From Planctomycetota bacterium (GTDB taxonomy: Bacteria > Planctomycetota > Planctomycetia > Pirellulales > Pirellulaceae), in NCBI GenBank assembly GCA_026692845.1, contig JAPLNM010000049.1, positions 1 through 64,000 of the forward strand: a DNA stretch of 64,000 bases. The letters run 5' to 3'. Shown here one piece after another: positions 16,606 to 24,984 of this stretch. Below the pieces are notes generated by a model that saw only the letters and a list, made by a program, of their open reading frames with translations, was not told where the DNA came from and ran no database searches. Positions within the stretch are counted from its first letter, which is position 1; each line of letters starts with the position of its first letter. Both the position numbers and the translations under genes were made by a program.

Positions 16606-18387
16606 TCATTCGATCGGTCGATCGGTTCCAAGGGCCAACCCATCGTTGCGACTTTCGGTAGCCCCTTGGAGAATTCCTCGCTCCCAATCGATGAGGATGC
16701 CTTGGTAGCCCCCAAACGAAGCTCGCGAGGCTTTGAGCGCATGGCCGCGCCGGGCAAGGGCTTCGAGGGTCGCTTGGGGCAATCCCGATTCGTGATAGAC
16801 GACACCTCCGGCCGCATCGGCGGGGGTTCCCGTCGGAGAGGCGCTCCCTTCGTGGCGAACGCGTGCGGCATCGCCGGCCATCTGAATGTTCATCCCGAAA
16901 TCAATCCAGTTGACGAGCACCTGAACTTGACCCTGCGGTTGCATATCTCCCCCCATGACGCCAAAGACAAAAACGGGCTTCTTGTCGCGGGTAACCAAGG
17001 CAGGAATGATGGTATGGAATGGGCGTTTCTTAGGTTCCAAACGATTGGGGTGATCCTCCGAAAGCGCGAATAGATTGCCGCGGTTTTGAAGCGCAAAGCC
17101 GACTTCCCCGGGGACAACTTGACTCCCGAACCCGTGGAAGTTGCTTTGGATCAACGAGCAACAGTTCCGATCCGCATCGACCACGCACAGATAGACCGTA
17201 TCCCCGTGGACGAGCTTAGGGTCGCCATGGGGGACATCGACCAAGGCGCGCTGGGGGTCGATGCGTCGGTTTTGAATTTCCGCGTAGGACTTGCTGTTCA
17301 ATCGCTCGATCGGAACGGATTCAAAGGCCGTATCGGCATAGAATCGCGCGCGATCGGCGTAGGCGAGTTTCTTGGCCTCGATCAACAGGTGGGTATAATC
17401 GGCGGACCCCCAGCCCATGGATGGAAGATCATGCCGCTCGAGCACATTGAGCATTTGCAATACCGCAAGGCCTTGGCCATTGGGCGGGATCTGCCAAACA
17501 TCGTATCCACGGTAGTTCGTCGAGACCGGTTCGACCCATTCGTTGACGTGGTTAGCAAAGTCATCGAGACCAAAGTACCCTCCATTTTTTTCGCTGAAGG
17601 CGACGATCTGCTCGGCGATAGGGCCTCGATAAAAGTGATCCGGTCCGAACTGAGCGATGCGACGATACGAGTCTGCCAAGCGTCGATTGCGGAACACATC
17701 TCCGGTCTTGGGCGCTTTCTTGCCGTCGATCAAAAAGGTGGCTTTGGAGTCCGGCCACGGAAGAAACGATTGTTCGGTTTTGGCCCAATATCCAGCGATT
17801 ACCGGTGAGACCGCAAACCCTCGCTCGGCCAACTCGATGGCAGGCTCGAGGACTTCTGCCATGCTCTTTTTCCCGAACTTGGTATGCAGGTCATACCAGC
17901 CGGCCACACATCCAGGGACACTCCAGGACATCGGACCGTAAAGCGGGATCTCCTTGAGCCCTTGCTCGGCAAAGACCTCTCGTGTCAGTTTCGCTGGCGA
18001 GCGGCCACTGGCGTTCAATCCAGAGATCTTGCCCGTTTGGCTATCCCAGACAATCGAGTAAAGATCGCCGCCGATCCCGCAACTCATCGGTTCGACAACC
18101 CCTAATACGGCGTTGGCTGCGATGGCCGCATCGATGGCCGAGCCGCCGTTTTCCAAGATACCAATCGCGGCGGCCGTAGCACGTGGATCCGACGTGCAGG
18201 CCATTCCATGTTGGGCCACAACCACAGAGCGACTCTGGTAGATGGGCCCCGAAGGTCGATCGTGGCGACCGATCGGAATGGGTTTGGCCACCGAAGGCTC
18301 CTGGGCAAGTGCAACCGATTCGATCGCCCAAGAAGCGATGGGCAATGCGACGAGCCCCAAACTGGCCCGTAGGGTTCGTGACGTCAT
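16606..18387 (-). CDS. ggt: Gamma-glutamyltransferase
   Basis: Secreted Ntn-hydrolase, 593 aa, that cleaves gamma-glutamyl compounds such as glutathione. Signal peptide (SLGLVALPIASWAIESVALAQE) follows the ATG at 18387; the track start is a GTG three codons upstream. The large-subunit motifs HGMACTSDPRATAAAI and VVEPMSCGIGGD are present. The autocleavage site aligns at HGDTVYLCVVDADRN. The Thr matches the nucleophile of the usual TTH motif, but the second Thr and the His are replaced by Val and Tyr. The oxyanion-site GG is also visible in VFGVMGGDMQPQGQVQ. It likely matures into two chains. The variant motif suggests altered substrate use, not loss of the nucleophile. Confidence 0.92.
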   Translation of the reverse strand: MTSRTLRASLGLVALPIASWAIESVALAQEPSVAKPIPIGRHDRPSGPIYQSRSVVVAQHGMACTSDPRATAAAIGILENGGSAIDAAIAANAVLGVVEPMSCGIGGDLYSIVWDSQTGKISGLNASGRSPAKLTREVFAEQGLKEIPLYGPMSWSVPGCVAGWYDLHTKFGKKSMAEVLEPAIELAERGFAVSPVIAGYWAKTEQSFLPWPDSKATFLIDGKKAPKTGDVFRNRRLADSYRRIAQFGPDHFYRGPIAEQIVAFSEKNGGYFGLDDFANHVNEWVEPVSTNYRGYDVWQIPPNGQGLAVLQMLNVLERHDLPSMGWGSADYTHLLIEAKKLAYADRARFYADTAFESVPIERLNSKSYAEIQNRRIDPQRALVDVPHGDPKLVHGDTVYLCVVDADRNCCSLIQSNFHGFGSQVVPGEVGFALQNRGNLFALSEDHPNRLEPKKRPFHTIIPALVTRDKKPVFVFGVMGGDMQPQGQVQVLVNWIDFGMNIQMAGDAARVRHEGSASPTGTPADAAGGVVYHESGLPQATLEALARRGHALKASRASFGGYQGILIDWERGILQGATESRNDGLALGTDRPIE

Positions 18388-18470
18388 AGGATCCACCGAT
18401 TCGAAACGCAGAGCAGGTACGCAAAGATGCTTTGGGCCTGATGCTCCAAAGCCGACGATTTATCGACGGC

Positions 18471-20318
18471 TTATTGTCGACGTTTTTCAGCGTAGTGGAA
18501 ATACCCGATCATCATTTCTTCGTAGGTTTGGTCCCCCCAACGGACCCAAGCCTTGGAGTCGGGGTTGTTGAGGTTGGCATCGGAATTGTCGAAGGTCGCT
18601 TCGCAGAACATCCTGGTGCCTGCTGGTAGTTTCATCGGGGTAGCAAGTCGGTATTCGGTTTGCCAATTGAAATCGTAACCGGGGATATCCAGTAGGATTT
18701 CACGTTTGCGGTCTGGGTAGATCAAGCTGTAGCGGAACGATTTGCCTCGCACGTGCATGTGAGGGCTCATCGCCAGGAGTTCGCATTCAGGAAGCTTTTC
18801 CGGGAGAGAGGCGGTGACGCGGTGATCGGAAGCCCCGGGGGGTATTTGGAAATTGAGGCTCACGGCGCTGGTGGTTTTGACCTCGTGGGTGATTTGCTCA
18901 GGATCGGCCAAAATGAATCCGACTTTGCTCAAATCCTTTTGCGCCGTTCCATTAGGTGTGTAGTGGACCTGAAAGATCAGTTCGCTATTTGCGGGGATTC
19001 GCTTGGCATAACCCACGGGCATCATCTCGGCGCGCGTGCCCGGGACGTATCCGGCCAAGAAGGATCGTGCTCCTCCTAGATCTCTTTTTTTAGAGCCTTT
19101 GTCTCGCACAAACACCAACACATGGTGGACCACTTCGCGAGCCCCGGGGATGATCTCCATGCCTTGGACCCACAGGTCTTTGTCGTTGTTCATGTCGGCG
19201 CGGAAGTACTGGTAATTGACCACCCCAGTTTTAGAGACACTGTAGGGCCGATCGCTCATCGGGATGATGAGGTCGGGGGTTTTGGGCAATAGCCATCCGG
19301 TGTTCTCGGCGATACGGTCGGTCTGGGGCTTGGCCTCCAAACTCGTATCCCCTCGCCGTTTGCCTTGCGATACCCATTGTTCAATCAGGTCGAGTTCTTT
19401 TTGGCTCAAACGTCGTTCGTTGCGGAACTGAGCATGCTCGTCGGTCGCATGCCATGGGGGCATGGTTTTGTTTTGGGTGACTTCGAGAATCATGTCGGCC
19501 CAAGCCGCCGCGTCGTCATAGCTCGACAAGTCCATCGGACCGATATCTCCGGCGCGATGGCAAGAGACGCAGCGACTCGCAAGCAGGTGCGAGATGTGCT
19601 GAGCATAGTTGATCGTTTGGGCATCCTCGGCCGACTCGGCCTTCGATCGATTCCGACCGATCAAGCACCCAGAGGCTTGGGCCCACGACGTCGCGATGGG
19701 ACGTTGGGCGATGAGCGAATCGATGGCATCGGCAAGTTCGTTTTGGGTCGGTGCCTCGCGAGAAAATCCGATGCCGTGCTGGTCGTCGATTCGGCCTAGA
19801 TAACGAATGGTGTTTTGAGCATCGATCAGGCAGACCTCGGGGGTTCGGGTCGCACCGAGCAAATCTGAGAGCGATTGGTCGGGATCCTTGAGGAAAGGGG
19901 TTTGGAGTTCAAAGCGGCGAGCATGGGCAGCCATCTCGGCCAAGGAGTCCTGGATGTTCGGGTCGATAGCGACAAAGCCGATCCCCTGCTCTCGGTACTT
20001 CTTGCTCAACTCCTCGATTCGAGGCGTGTACTGCTTGGCTAGCGGGCATTCGGTTCCAAGGAACACCACGACGGTCCCTTTGGCCCCTGCCAGTTCGGTC
20101 CATGTCCACTGTTTTCCCAAGCAATCGGTTTTTTCGATTTTCGCAATCGCATCGATCTTCTTGCCAAGCGATTGGCTGGCCGTCAAGGCCGCCTGGCGGG
20201 TCGCTTGGGGCTCAGGAGATCCAGGAGACTCCGGAGACTCAGCCGTCGGGACATTCTGGCCCCATGCCGAGCCAATCAGCAGAAAGCTAGCCAAGAGCAA
20301 AAGGGGGGATCGTTTCAT
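18471..20318 (-). CDS. Secreted redoxin - cytochrome c - copper monooxygenase-like fusion
   Basis: 615-aa exported protein with three parts. A signal peptide (SPLLLLASFLLIGSAWGQ) leads to a thioredoxin-fold redoxin domain (GTVVVFLGTECPLAKQYTP, GIGFVAIDPNIQD, LGATRTPEVCLID). Next is a single c-type haem site, CVSCH, with the distal part GPMDLSSYDDAAAWADMI and KTMPPWHA. The C-terminal half resembles type II copper ascorbate-dependent monooxygenases, with HH in REVVHHVLVFV, a His in FQVHYTPNG and HxH in MSPHMHVRGKSF. The redoxin motif has one cysteine in CPLA, not the CxxC of thioredoxin. The start is moved 26 codons inside the ORF to the Met before the signal peptide. Substrate is unknown. It stands alone, divergent from dcd. 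Confidence 0.88.
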   Translation of the reverse strand: MKRSPLLLLASFLLIGSAWGQNVPTAESPESPGSPEPQATRQAALTASQSLGKKIDAIAKIEKTDCLGKQWTWTELAGAKGTVVVFLGTECPLAKQYTPRIEELSKKYREQGIGFVAIDPNIQDSLAEMAAHARRFELQTPFLKDPDQSLSDLLGATRTPEVCLIDAQNTIRYLGRIDDQHGIGFSREAPTQNELADAIDSLIAQRPIATSWAQASGCLIGRNRSKAESAEDAQTINYAQHISHLLASRCVSCHRAGDIGPMDLSSYDDAAAWADMILEVTQNKTMPPWHATDEHAQFRNERRLSQKELDLIEQWVSQGKRRGDTSLEAKPQTDRIAENTGWLLPKTPDLIIPMSDRPYSVSKTGVVNYQYFRADMNNDKDLWVQGMEIIPGAREVVHHVLVFVRDKGSKKRDLGGARSFLAGYVPGTRAEMMPVGYAKRIPANSELIFQVHYTPNGTAQKDLSKVGFILADPEQITHEVKTTSAVSLNFQIPPGASDHRVTASLPEKLPECELLAMSPHMHVRGKSFRYSLIYPDRKREILLDIPGYDFNWQTEYRLATPMKLPAGTRMFCEATFDNSDANLNNPDSKAWVRWGDQTYEEMMIGYFHYAEKRRQ

Positions 20319-20652
20319 GGGATTGCTTTGGGAGTCGGATCGATGAAGGGAAATGAAAATGCCGCGTCGAGCGCGATCGCGTTTCGAGGGAAACATCCTC
20401 GTCGTATTCGCGTTGGGTCAGGATTCCTTGGATTTTAGTAAACAGGATCGAAAGGTTCAACGCAATGTCTTTCAGCGATCGCAATTGGCACCAAGGTTTC
20501 AGGCTCGGGAAGATTTTCTTCCGAGAAAGCCTACAAGAAAGCCTAGGGGAGTGCTAGCGAAGCCCCCCTTAGCGCGTGTATGCTTGGGCGCAGTTCTAGT
20601 CTCGACGTTCTCGGCTCGTCCCCTTATCCCCAGGTTCTGGCAAGGATTATCC
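20319..20652. other. Divergent intergenic region between redoxin fusion and dcd
   Basis: 334 bp without a gene. The ORF track extends dcd into it without a stop, but no homology supports that. It must hold promoters in both directions, yet I see no pair of boxes with good spacing. A local direct repeat GAAAGCCTA lies near 20528. Confidence 0.5.
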
Positions 20653-21291
20653 ATGATTCTTTCCGGTGAAGAGATTCGCACTCGATTGGGATCGGACGTG
20701 TGCATCTGTCCCTTTGCAGATGAGCATTGCAATCCCAACAGCTACGATTTGACCCTTCACAACGAACTTCTGGTCTACGAAGAAGTCGTGCTGGATATTA
20801 AAGAACCCAATCGCTTTCGAAGACTTCGCATCCCCGAAGATGGATTGATCTTGAGCCCAGGACAACTCTACCTCGGACGGACGGTCGAATACACCGAAAC
20901 CCATCGGTTGGTGCCGATGATTTCAGGCCGATCCTCGCTGTCGCGGTTGGGTCTGTTTGTTCACGGATCGGGCGGCTTTGGAAGCATCGGTTATCGTGGC
21001 CACTGGACGATCGAGCTGTATACCATTCAGCCGATTCGGATCTACCCAGGCGTGAAAATCTGCCAGATCGCCTACCAAGAAATCATCGGTAACGTTCGCG
21101 AGTGCTGTTCGAGCAAGTACCAAAACAGCCTCGATATCCAACCGAGTTTGATGTTCAAAGAGTTCTCCGGCAGACGCGAGTACGAACAACTGCAACTCGA
21201 TTTCGATACGTTGGCTGCCTCGTGCGTCGAACAGTGCGTCTCGCAGGCATTAGGCGAACATTCCGGGGAAGAGCCATCCCATTACGTTTGA
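20653..21291 (+). CDS. dcd: dCTP deaminase
   Basis: 212-aa nucleotide deaminase that converts dCTP to dUTP, feeding thymidylate synthesis. The family start MILSGEEIRTRL is at codon 101 of the ORF-track frame and has AAGG upstream, so the long N-terminal extension is rejected. The substrate loop ISGRSSLSRLGLFV and the catalytic glutamate region GYRGHWTIELYT are intact. PGVKICQIAYQE completes the trimer core. Acidic and variable residues follow at the C-terminus. It heads a rightward run (dcd, fabZ-like, unknown, folA) that ends at dnaA; dcd and folA both serve DNA precursor supply. A bifunctional deaminase/dUTPase form cannot be excluded. Confidence 0.93.
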   Translation: MILSGEEIRTRLGSDVCICPFADEHCNPNSYDLTLHNELLVYEEVVLDIKEPNRFRRLRIPEDGLILSPGQLYLGRTVEYTETHRLVPMISGRSSLSRLGLFVHGSGGFGSIGYRGHWTIELYTIQPIRIYPGVKICQIAYQEIIGNVRECCSSKYQNSLDIQPSLMFKEFSGRREYEQLQLDFDTLAASCVEQCVSQALGEHSGEEPSHYV

Positions 21292-21346
21292 GAAAATACC
21301 CCCGCCCAGACCTTTAGTACACGGACCCCTAGTACCAGGAGCGATC

Positions 21347-21781
21347 ATGACAGCGATGTCCCGAGCCCAGATCGAGGCAGTTATTCCGCATCGCAAGCCG
21401 ATGCTGCTTGTCGATGAAGTTCTAGAACAAACCGACTCGACAATCCATTGCGTCAAGACTTTCCAGCCCGATGAGTTCTTCCTGCAAGGACACTTCCCGA
21501 ACTTCCCTCTGGTCCCCGGTGTGATCCTGTGCGAATGCTGCTTGCAAAGCGGCGCGATCCTCCTGGCACACCTTACCCCGAGCCAAGGCGTCGTGCCTGT
21601 GGCCACGCGGATCGACGGAGCGAAGTTCAAGCGGATGGTCCGACCGGGCCAGAAGGTCGATATCCAGGTGGTCTTGAAGGAAGTCGTTTCCAGCGCCTAC
21701 TTTATGTCCGGCAAGGTGACCGTCGAAGGTCAGCTAGCCGCCCGATTGGACTTTGCCTGTAGCGTCGCTAAACCCGAATAA
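21347..21781 (+). CDS. fabZ: 3-hydroxyacyl-[acyl-carrier-protein] dehydratase FabZ-like
   Basis: 144-aa hot-dog-fold dehydratase of fatty acid elongation. The PHRKPMLLVDEV start and the catalytic His motif QGHFPNFPLVPGV are clear. The second active-site residue is the Glu in ILCECCLQSG. The chosen ATG is preceded by AGGAG at 5 nt. The gene lies 55 bp after dcd and 15 bp before the next small gene, so operon membership is likely. Other hot-dog proteins of planctomycetes share these motifs, so the exact substrate chain is not certain. Confidence 0.88.
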   Translation: MTAMSRAQIEAVIPHRKPMLLVDEVLEQTDSTIHCVKTFQPDEFFLQGHFPNFPLVPGVILCECCLQSGAILLAHLTPSQGVVPVATRIDGAKFKRMVRPGQKVDIQVVLKEVVSSAYFMSGKVTVEGQLAARLDFACSVAKPE

Positions 21782-21796
21782 GTCAGCAGCTTGACC

Positions 21797-22111
21797 ATGA
21801 CCAATTCCTTGAAAATCATCCCCTTGGATGGGCATGCAAGCGCACCGATCGAAATGCCCGAGCGATTTCGATTGGAGGTCGTCTACTTCATGACCCCCAA
21901 TGACACCCAAGGTGCCCCGAAACTCGGGCCCAATGAATACTGGATCGAACCACAAAATGTAGATCGTTGGTTGGATGACGGTTGTTTCTCCGTGGTTTCT
22001 CCCTTGGACGCCGAGTCGGTCGCCGAGATCGAATTGAGCGAAGATCATGAACGGTGGTTGGAGTGGCTCAAGAAGTATCAAATCACAAAAGTTCGAATCG
22101 TCAGACCGTAG
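21797..22111 (+). CDS. Hypothetical protein
   Basis: 104-aa acidic protein without signal peptide or membrane segment; not recognised. It has a mixed alpha/beta look (RLEVVYFMTPNDT, YWIEPQNVDRWLDDGCFSVVSPLD) and a basic end (KYQITKVRIVRP). TTG at 21791 is an alternative start two codons upstream. It sits between fabZ and folA with gaps of 15 and 17 bp, so it probably shares their transcript. Its coding status is supported by this tight packing. Confidence 0.65.
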   Translation: MTNSLKIIPLDGHASAPIEMPERFRLEVVYFMTPNDTQGAPKLGPNEYWIEPQNVDRWLDDGCFSVVSPLDAESVAEIELSEDHERWLEWLKKYQITKVRIVRP

Positions 22112-22128
22112 CTCCCAGCCAGCCCCGC

Positions 22129-22620
22129 ATGCGGCTTGTCGTGGCCATGGCCCGCAACGGCACGATCGGTCTGCAGGACCGCTTGCCCTGGAAACTTCGA
22201 TCCGACTTGATGCGTTTCAAACGCTTGACCATGGGCCAAACCCTCCTGATGGGCCGCAAGACCTACGAGTCGATCGGAAAACTCCTCCCAGGCCGCACCA
22301 CCATGATCCTCACAAGGCAGGTCGATTACCATGTCGCCGGGGCGATCGTCGTGCACGATCTACAGCAAGCCTGCGCGCGAGTCCCTGAGGGACAAGCTCT
22401 TTTCGTCGTCGGTGGGGCAGAGATCTATCGCCAATGCCTAGCATCGGTCGACCTGATCCACCTGACACGTGTCCTGGCCGATATCGACGGCGATACAGTG
22501 TTGGACGAACTACCATTGCACGAGTTTTCCCTGGTAGAAAGCGAGTCGGTTCCAAGCGATTTGCACAACGATTGGCCCTCGCGATACGAACGCTACGAGC
22601 GTCGAAAAAACCAAGTCTGA
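22129..22620 (+). CDS. folA: Dihydrofolate reductase
   Basis: 163-aa enzyme that reduces dihydrofolate to tetrahydrofolate with NADPH. The N-terminal MRLVVAMARNGTIGLQDRLPWKL contains the substrate loop and the catalytic Asp-equivalent region. MGRKTYESIG and LPGRTTMILTR match the cofactor site, and VVGGAEIYRQCL matches the conserved GGxxxY motif. The chosen ATG at 22129 fits the family start; the ORF-track frame begins 25 codons earlier inside the previous gene. With dcd three genes upstream this groups nucleotide and folate functions. Thymidylate synthase is not in the window. Confidence 0.94.
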   Translation: MRLVVAMARNGTIGLQDRLPWKLRSDLMRFKRLTMGQTLLMGRKTYESIGKLLPGRTTMILTRQVDYHVAGAIVVHDLQQACARVPEGQALFVVGGAEIYRQCLASVDLIHLTRVLADIDGDTVLDELPLHEFSLVESESVPSDLHNDWPSRYERYERRKNQV

Positions 22621-22756
22621 AACCTGACGGGTTTTCCACCGACTTCGGGACCGTCGCTTGTTTATAAACGACATTTCTACCCGACGGTTTGGTCCGTTCT
22701 TTACGGCATCTTCACACGCCCAAAGGAAAAACTTTAAGCTTCTTGTCCATTCTTGT

Positions 22757-22784
22757 TTGACTCGAATGCTAGCAATCCTAAAAT
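22757..22784 (+). promoter_or_regulatory. Candidate sigma-70 promoter for dnaA
   Basis: TTGACT, a 16-nt spacer and TAAAAT lie about 100 nt upstream of the dnaA start, in the 262-bp gap after folA. Both boxes match the consensus at five of six positions. Confidence 0.55.
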
Positions 22785-22882
22785 CCGGACCCGCTCGGCA
22801 GGCCACTCGGTTCGGCATCGAATCCTAGAGGCCTTTCGAGCAACGATCGGGGAGGTACCCGGTCGAGGATTTTTTTGGACAA

Positions 22883-24586
22883 ATGTCGCAGGGTTCGGAG
22901 ATTGCGATGCTCGAAGCGCATGATGTTGCTGAGGCACAAAACCGGTTGGTTCCGCAGTTGGCTGCGACCCTCCGACAAAGGCTGGGCATGGATCGCATGA
23001 ATCTGTGGTTTGGACCGCAGGTCGGCTGGCAAGTCACAGCCGATCAGAAGCTCCAAGTCCTTGTCGGATCGACCTTTGTGTCCGAATGCATCCTGAGAAT
23101 GTTTCGCGAGGATCTCCGAAGCGTGGTTTCTGAGGTTTTTGGCGATGGTTGGGGTTTTGAGCTCCATGTCGCCCAACCAACTCCCATCCAGGAGACAAAC
23201 CCGGCCTGCTCCAAGGAGAATTCTCCCGGGAAATCCGCTCCCGGCGGTCGCAAGCCCCCACAGATCGCTTACCATGGAGGTTCGAGTCAACGCCCTGATC
23301 AACCTCCCGTACCGCCCACTCCAAGCCCCGCTCCTGTGAACGCAATCCCTCTTGTTGCCGTACCCCAAGCGTCTGGACCGACGGATTGCGATCCTGCGGT
23401 CCAGACGCTTGCTGGCCCTTTGAGGTTGGTCCGCGCAGAGGATTCTCGATCCGCAGACCTTCACCCCAACGCGCCGCAGCCTCAAGGCAACTTGCCTGAC
23501 GATGGGAACCTCCAGGATCGGGAAATGGACCGATTGGTCGCGATGCGCCGCCAACAGGAAAGGCGCTGGGACGAGTTCATCGTCGGCTCGCATAACCGAT
23601 TCGCTTGGACGGCCTGCCAGATGGTACTCGAGCGGCCCGGGCAGATCAGTCCGTTGTTGATTCACGGTCCGCACGGGGTCGGCAAGACGCATTTGGCCGT
23701 CGGGTTGTCTCAAAGGCTCAAGCAACAGCAGCGGTATCGCCGAGCTATCTTCCTAACCGGCGAACAATTTACGATCGAGTACACCGAGAACGCCAAATCG
23801 GGGGGCTTTGCCAGCTTCCGCAAGAAGTACCGCGACGTCGAAGTCTTGGTCATCGACGATGTCCAGTTCTGCTTGGGCAAATCCGGCACGCTGATCGAAC
23901 TGCGCAACACGATCGACATGCTGCTTCGTGAGTCGCGTCAGGTCATTCTGGTATCCGACCGAGGATTGCACGAACTCGACGGTCTGGGGAATGATCTGCA
24001 TGCAAGGCTTTCGGGGGGCATGATCTGTCCGATCGAACCGATGGACGCCCAGACTCGACGGTCCTTGCTCAGCCGCCTGTGCTCGCAACACTCCTTGAGC
24101 ATCGACGAAGATGTCTTGGGCTGGATCTCCGAGCAATGCGGCTCGGATGCACGCGTCCTGCAAGGCATTGTGCTTCGCTTGGTAGCCAAGCATCGAATGC
24201 TCGGACATGCGCTCAGTGCTGAAGAAGCCACCAGCGCCATCGGCGACATCATCCGTGCGAATCGTCCGATCGTTCGTTTGCACGACATCGAACAAGCCGT
24301 TTGCAAAGCCTTCGGATTGGAGCATCAGAAGCTCCAAACGAAATCCAAGTGCCAGTCGTTGAGCCAACCGAGGATGCTCGCGATGTTCCTTGCTCGCAAA
24401 CACACCCGTACTGCCCTCTCGGAAATCGGCGAATACTTCGGCAACCGCCAGCATTCGACGGTCATCTCCGCTCAGAAAAAAGTCGAAAGCTGGATCGATG
24501 GCAAAGAATCCCTGCAAGTAGGCAACACCTCGATGCAAGTTCCCGATATCCTTCGCTCGCTAGAAGCCGCTCTACAGGTCGGCTAA
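22883..24586 (+). CDS. dnaA: Chromosomal replication initiator protein DnaA
   Basis: 567-aa AAA+ initiator that melts the origin and loads helicase. Domain I spans about residues 1-90. A long Pro/Ser-rich linker (about 100-210) replaces the short domain II. The AAA+ core has Walker A GPHGVGKTH near residue 260 and Walker B VLVIDDVQF. The C-terminal DNA-binding domain IV has the DnaA signature region ALSEIGEYFGNRQHSTV. The family is usually about 450 aa, so the excess is mainly the linker. An Asn/Gln-containing helix (FGNRQHST) replaces the common GGRDHT. dnaN and other origin genes are not adjacent, and no cluster of DnaA boxes is seen nearby. A second Met 8 codons in is a possible start. Confidence 0.92.
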   Translation: MSQGSEIAMLEAHDVAEAQNRLVPQLAATLRQRLGMDRMNLWFGPQVGWQVTADQKLQVLVGSTFVSECILRMFREDLRSVVSEVFGDGWGFELHVAQPTPIQETNPACSKENSPGKSAPGGRKPPQIAYHGGSSQRPDQPPVPPTPSPAPVNAIPLVAVPQASGPTDCDPAVQTLAGPLRLVRAEDSRSADLHPNAPQPQGNLPDDGNLQDREMDRLVAMRRQQERRWDEFIVGSHNRFAWTACQMVLERPGQISPLLIHGPHGVGKTHLAVGLSQRLKQQQRYRRAIFLTGEQFTIEYTENAKSGGFASFRKKYRDVEVLVIDDVQFCLGKSGTLIELRNTIDMLLRESRQVILVSDRGLHELDGLGNDLHARLSGGMICPIEPMDAQTRRSLLSRLCSQHSLSIDEDVLGWISEQCGSDARVLQGIVLRLVAKHRMLGHALSAEEATSAIGDIIRANRPIVRLHDIEQAVCKAFGLEHQKLQTKSKCQSLSQPRMLAMFLARKHTRTALSEIGEYFGNRQHSTVISAQKKVESWIDGKESLQVGNTSMQVPDILRSLEAALQVG

Positions 24587-24612
24587 AGCCTCTTGGGCTC
24601 GTTGCGAACGCT

Positions 24613-24981
24613 CTACTTCCACTTGCCTTGAAACACCTCGAGCACGTAATCCTGCACGTGCGGGAACCTTTTGCGGTTCGATTGGATTTCAAGCAATCTT
24701 CGATAGCCACGCGTGATGAGTTCTTTCCTCGTCGCTGCGTACTGAGCATCGAGGTCTTGGATTCCAAAGCCCTCGGGAGCTAGCGGCGGATTTTCAAAAC
24801 GCTCATCGCAAATGAATTGAGCAAGGACTGGATTGCATCGCAGATGGCACTCGGAGCTCAGATGGAGCGTCTCGGGGTCAATCTCCCCAATCACGTAACG
24901 CAAGTACAGGGCGCTGTCCGACAACGTCTCGACCTCCGAGCCGCAGACTCTGCACAGATACCCCTGGTCGCATTTGGCCAT
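24613..24981 (-). CDS. Hypothetical zinc-ribbon-like protein
   Basis: 122-aa cytoplasmic protein, not recognised by family. Cysteines are spaced as CRVC near the N-terminus and as single Cys in SECHLRCNP about 35 residues later, which suggests a zinc site. The C-terminus is basic (RRLLEIQSNRKRFPHVQDYVLEVF). Its start codon lies 3 nt after the dapB stop on the same strand, so they form one operon. No role in lysine synthesis can be inferred. Confidence 0.75.
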   Translation of the reverse strand: MAKCDQGYLCRVCGSEVETLSDSALYLRYVIGEIDPETLHLSSECHLRCNPVLAQFICDERFENPPLAPEGFGIQDLDAQYAATRKELITRGYRRLLEIQSNRKRFPHVQDYVLEVFQGKWK

Positions 24982-24984
24982 GGC

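Noticed and set aside
22621-22882. Possible replication origin next to dnaA
   Set aside because: Only loose matches to the DnaA box (for example TTTTCCACC) are present, with no cluster or AT-rich unwinding element.
22778-23725. 315-aa antisense ORF over the dnaA 5-prime region
   Set aside because: The coding strand has the DnaA N-terminus; the antisense ORF looks random and Arg-rich.
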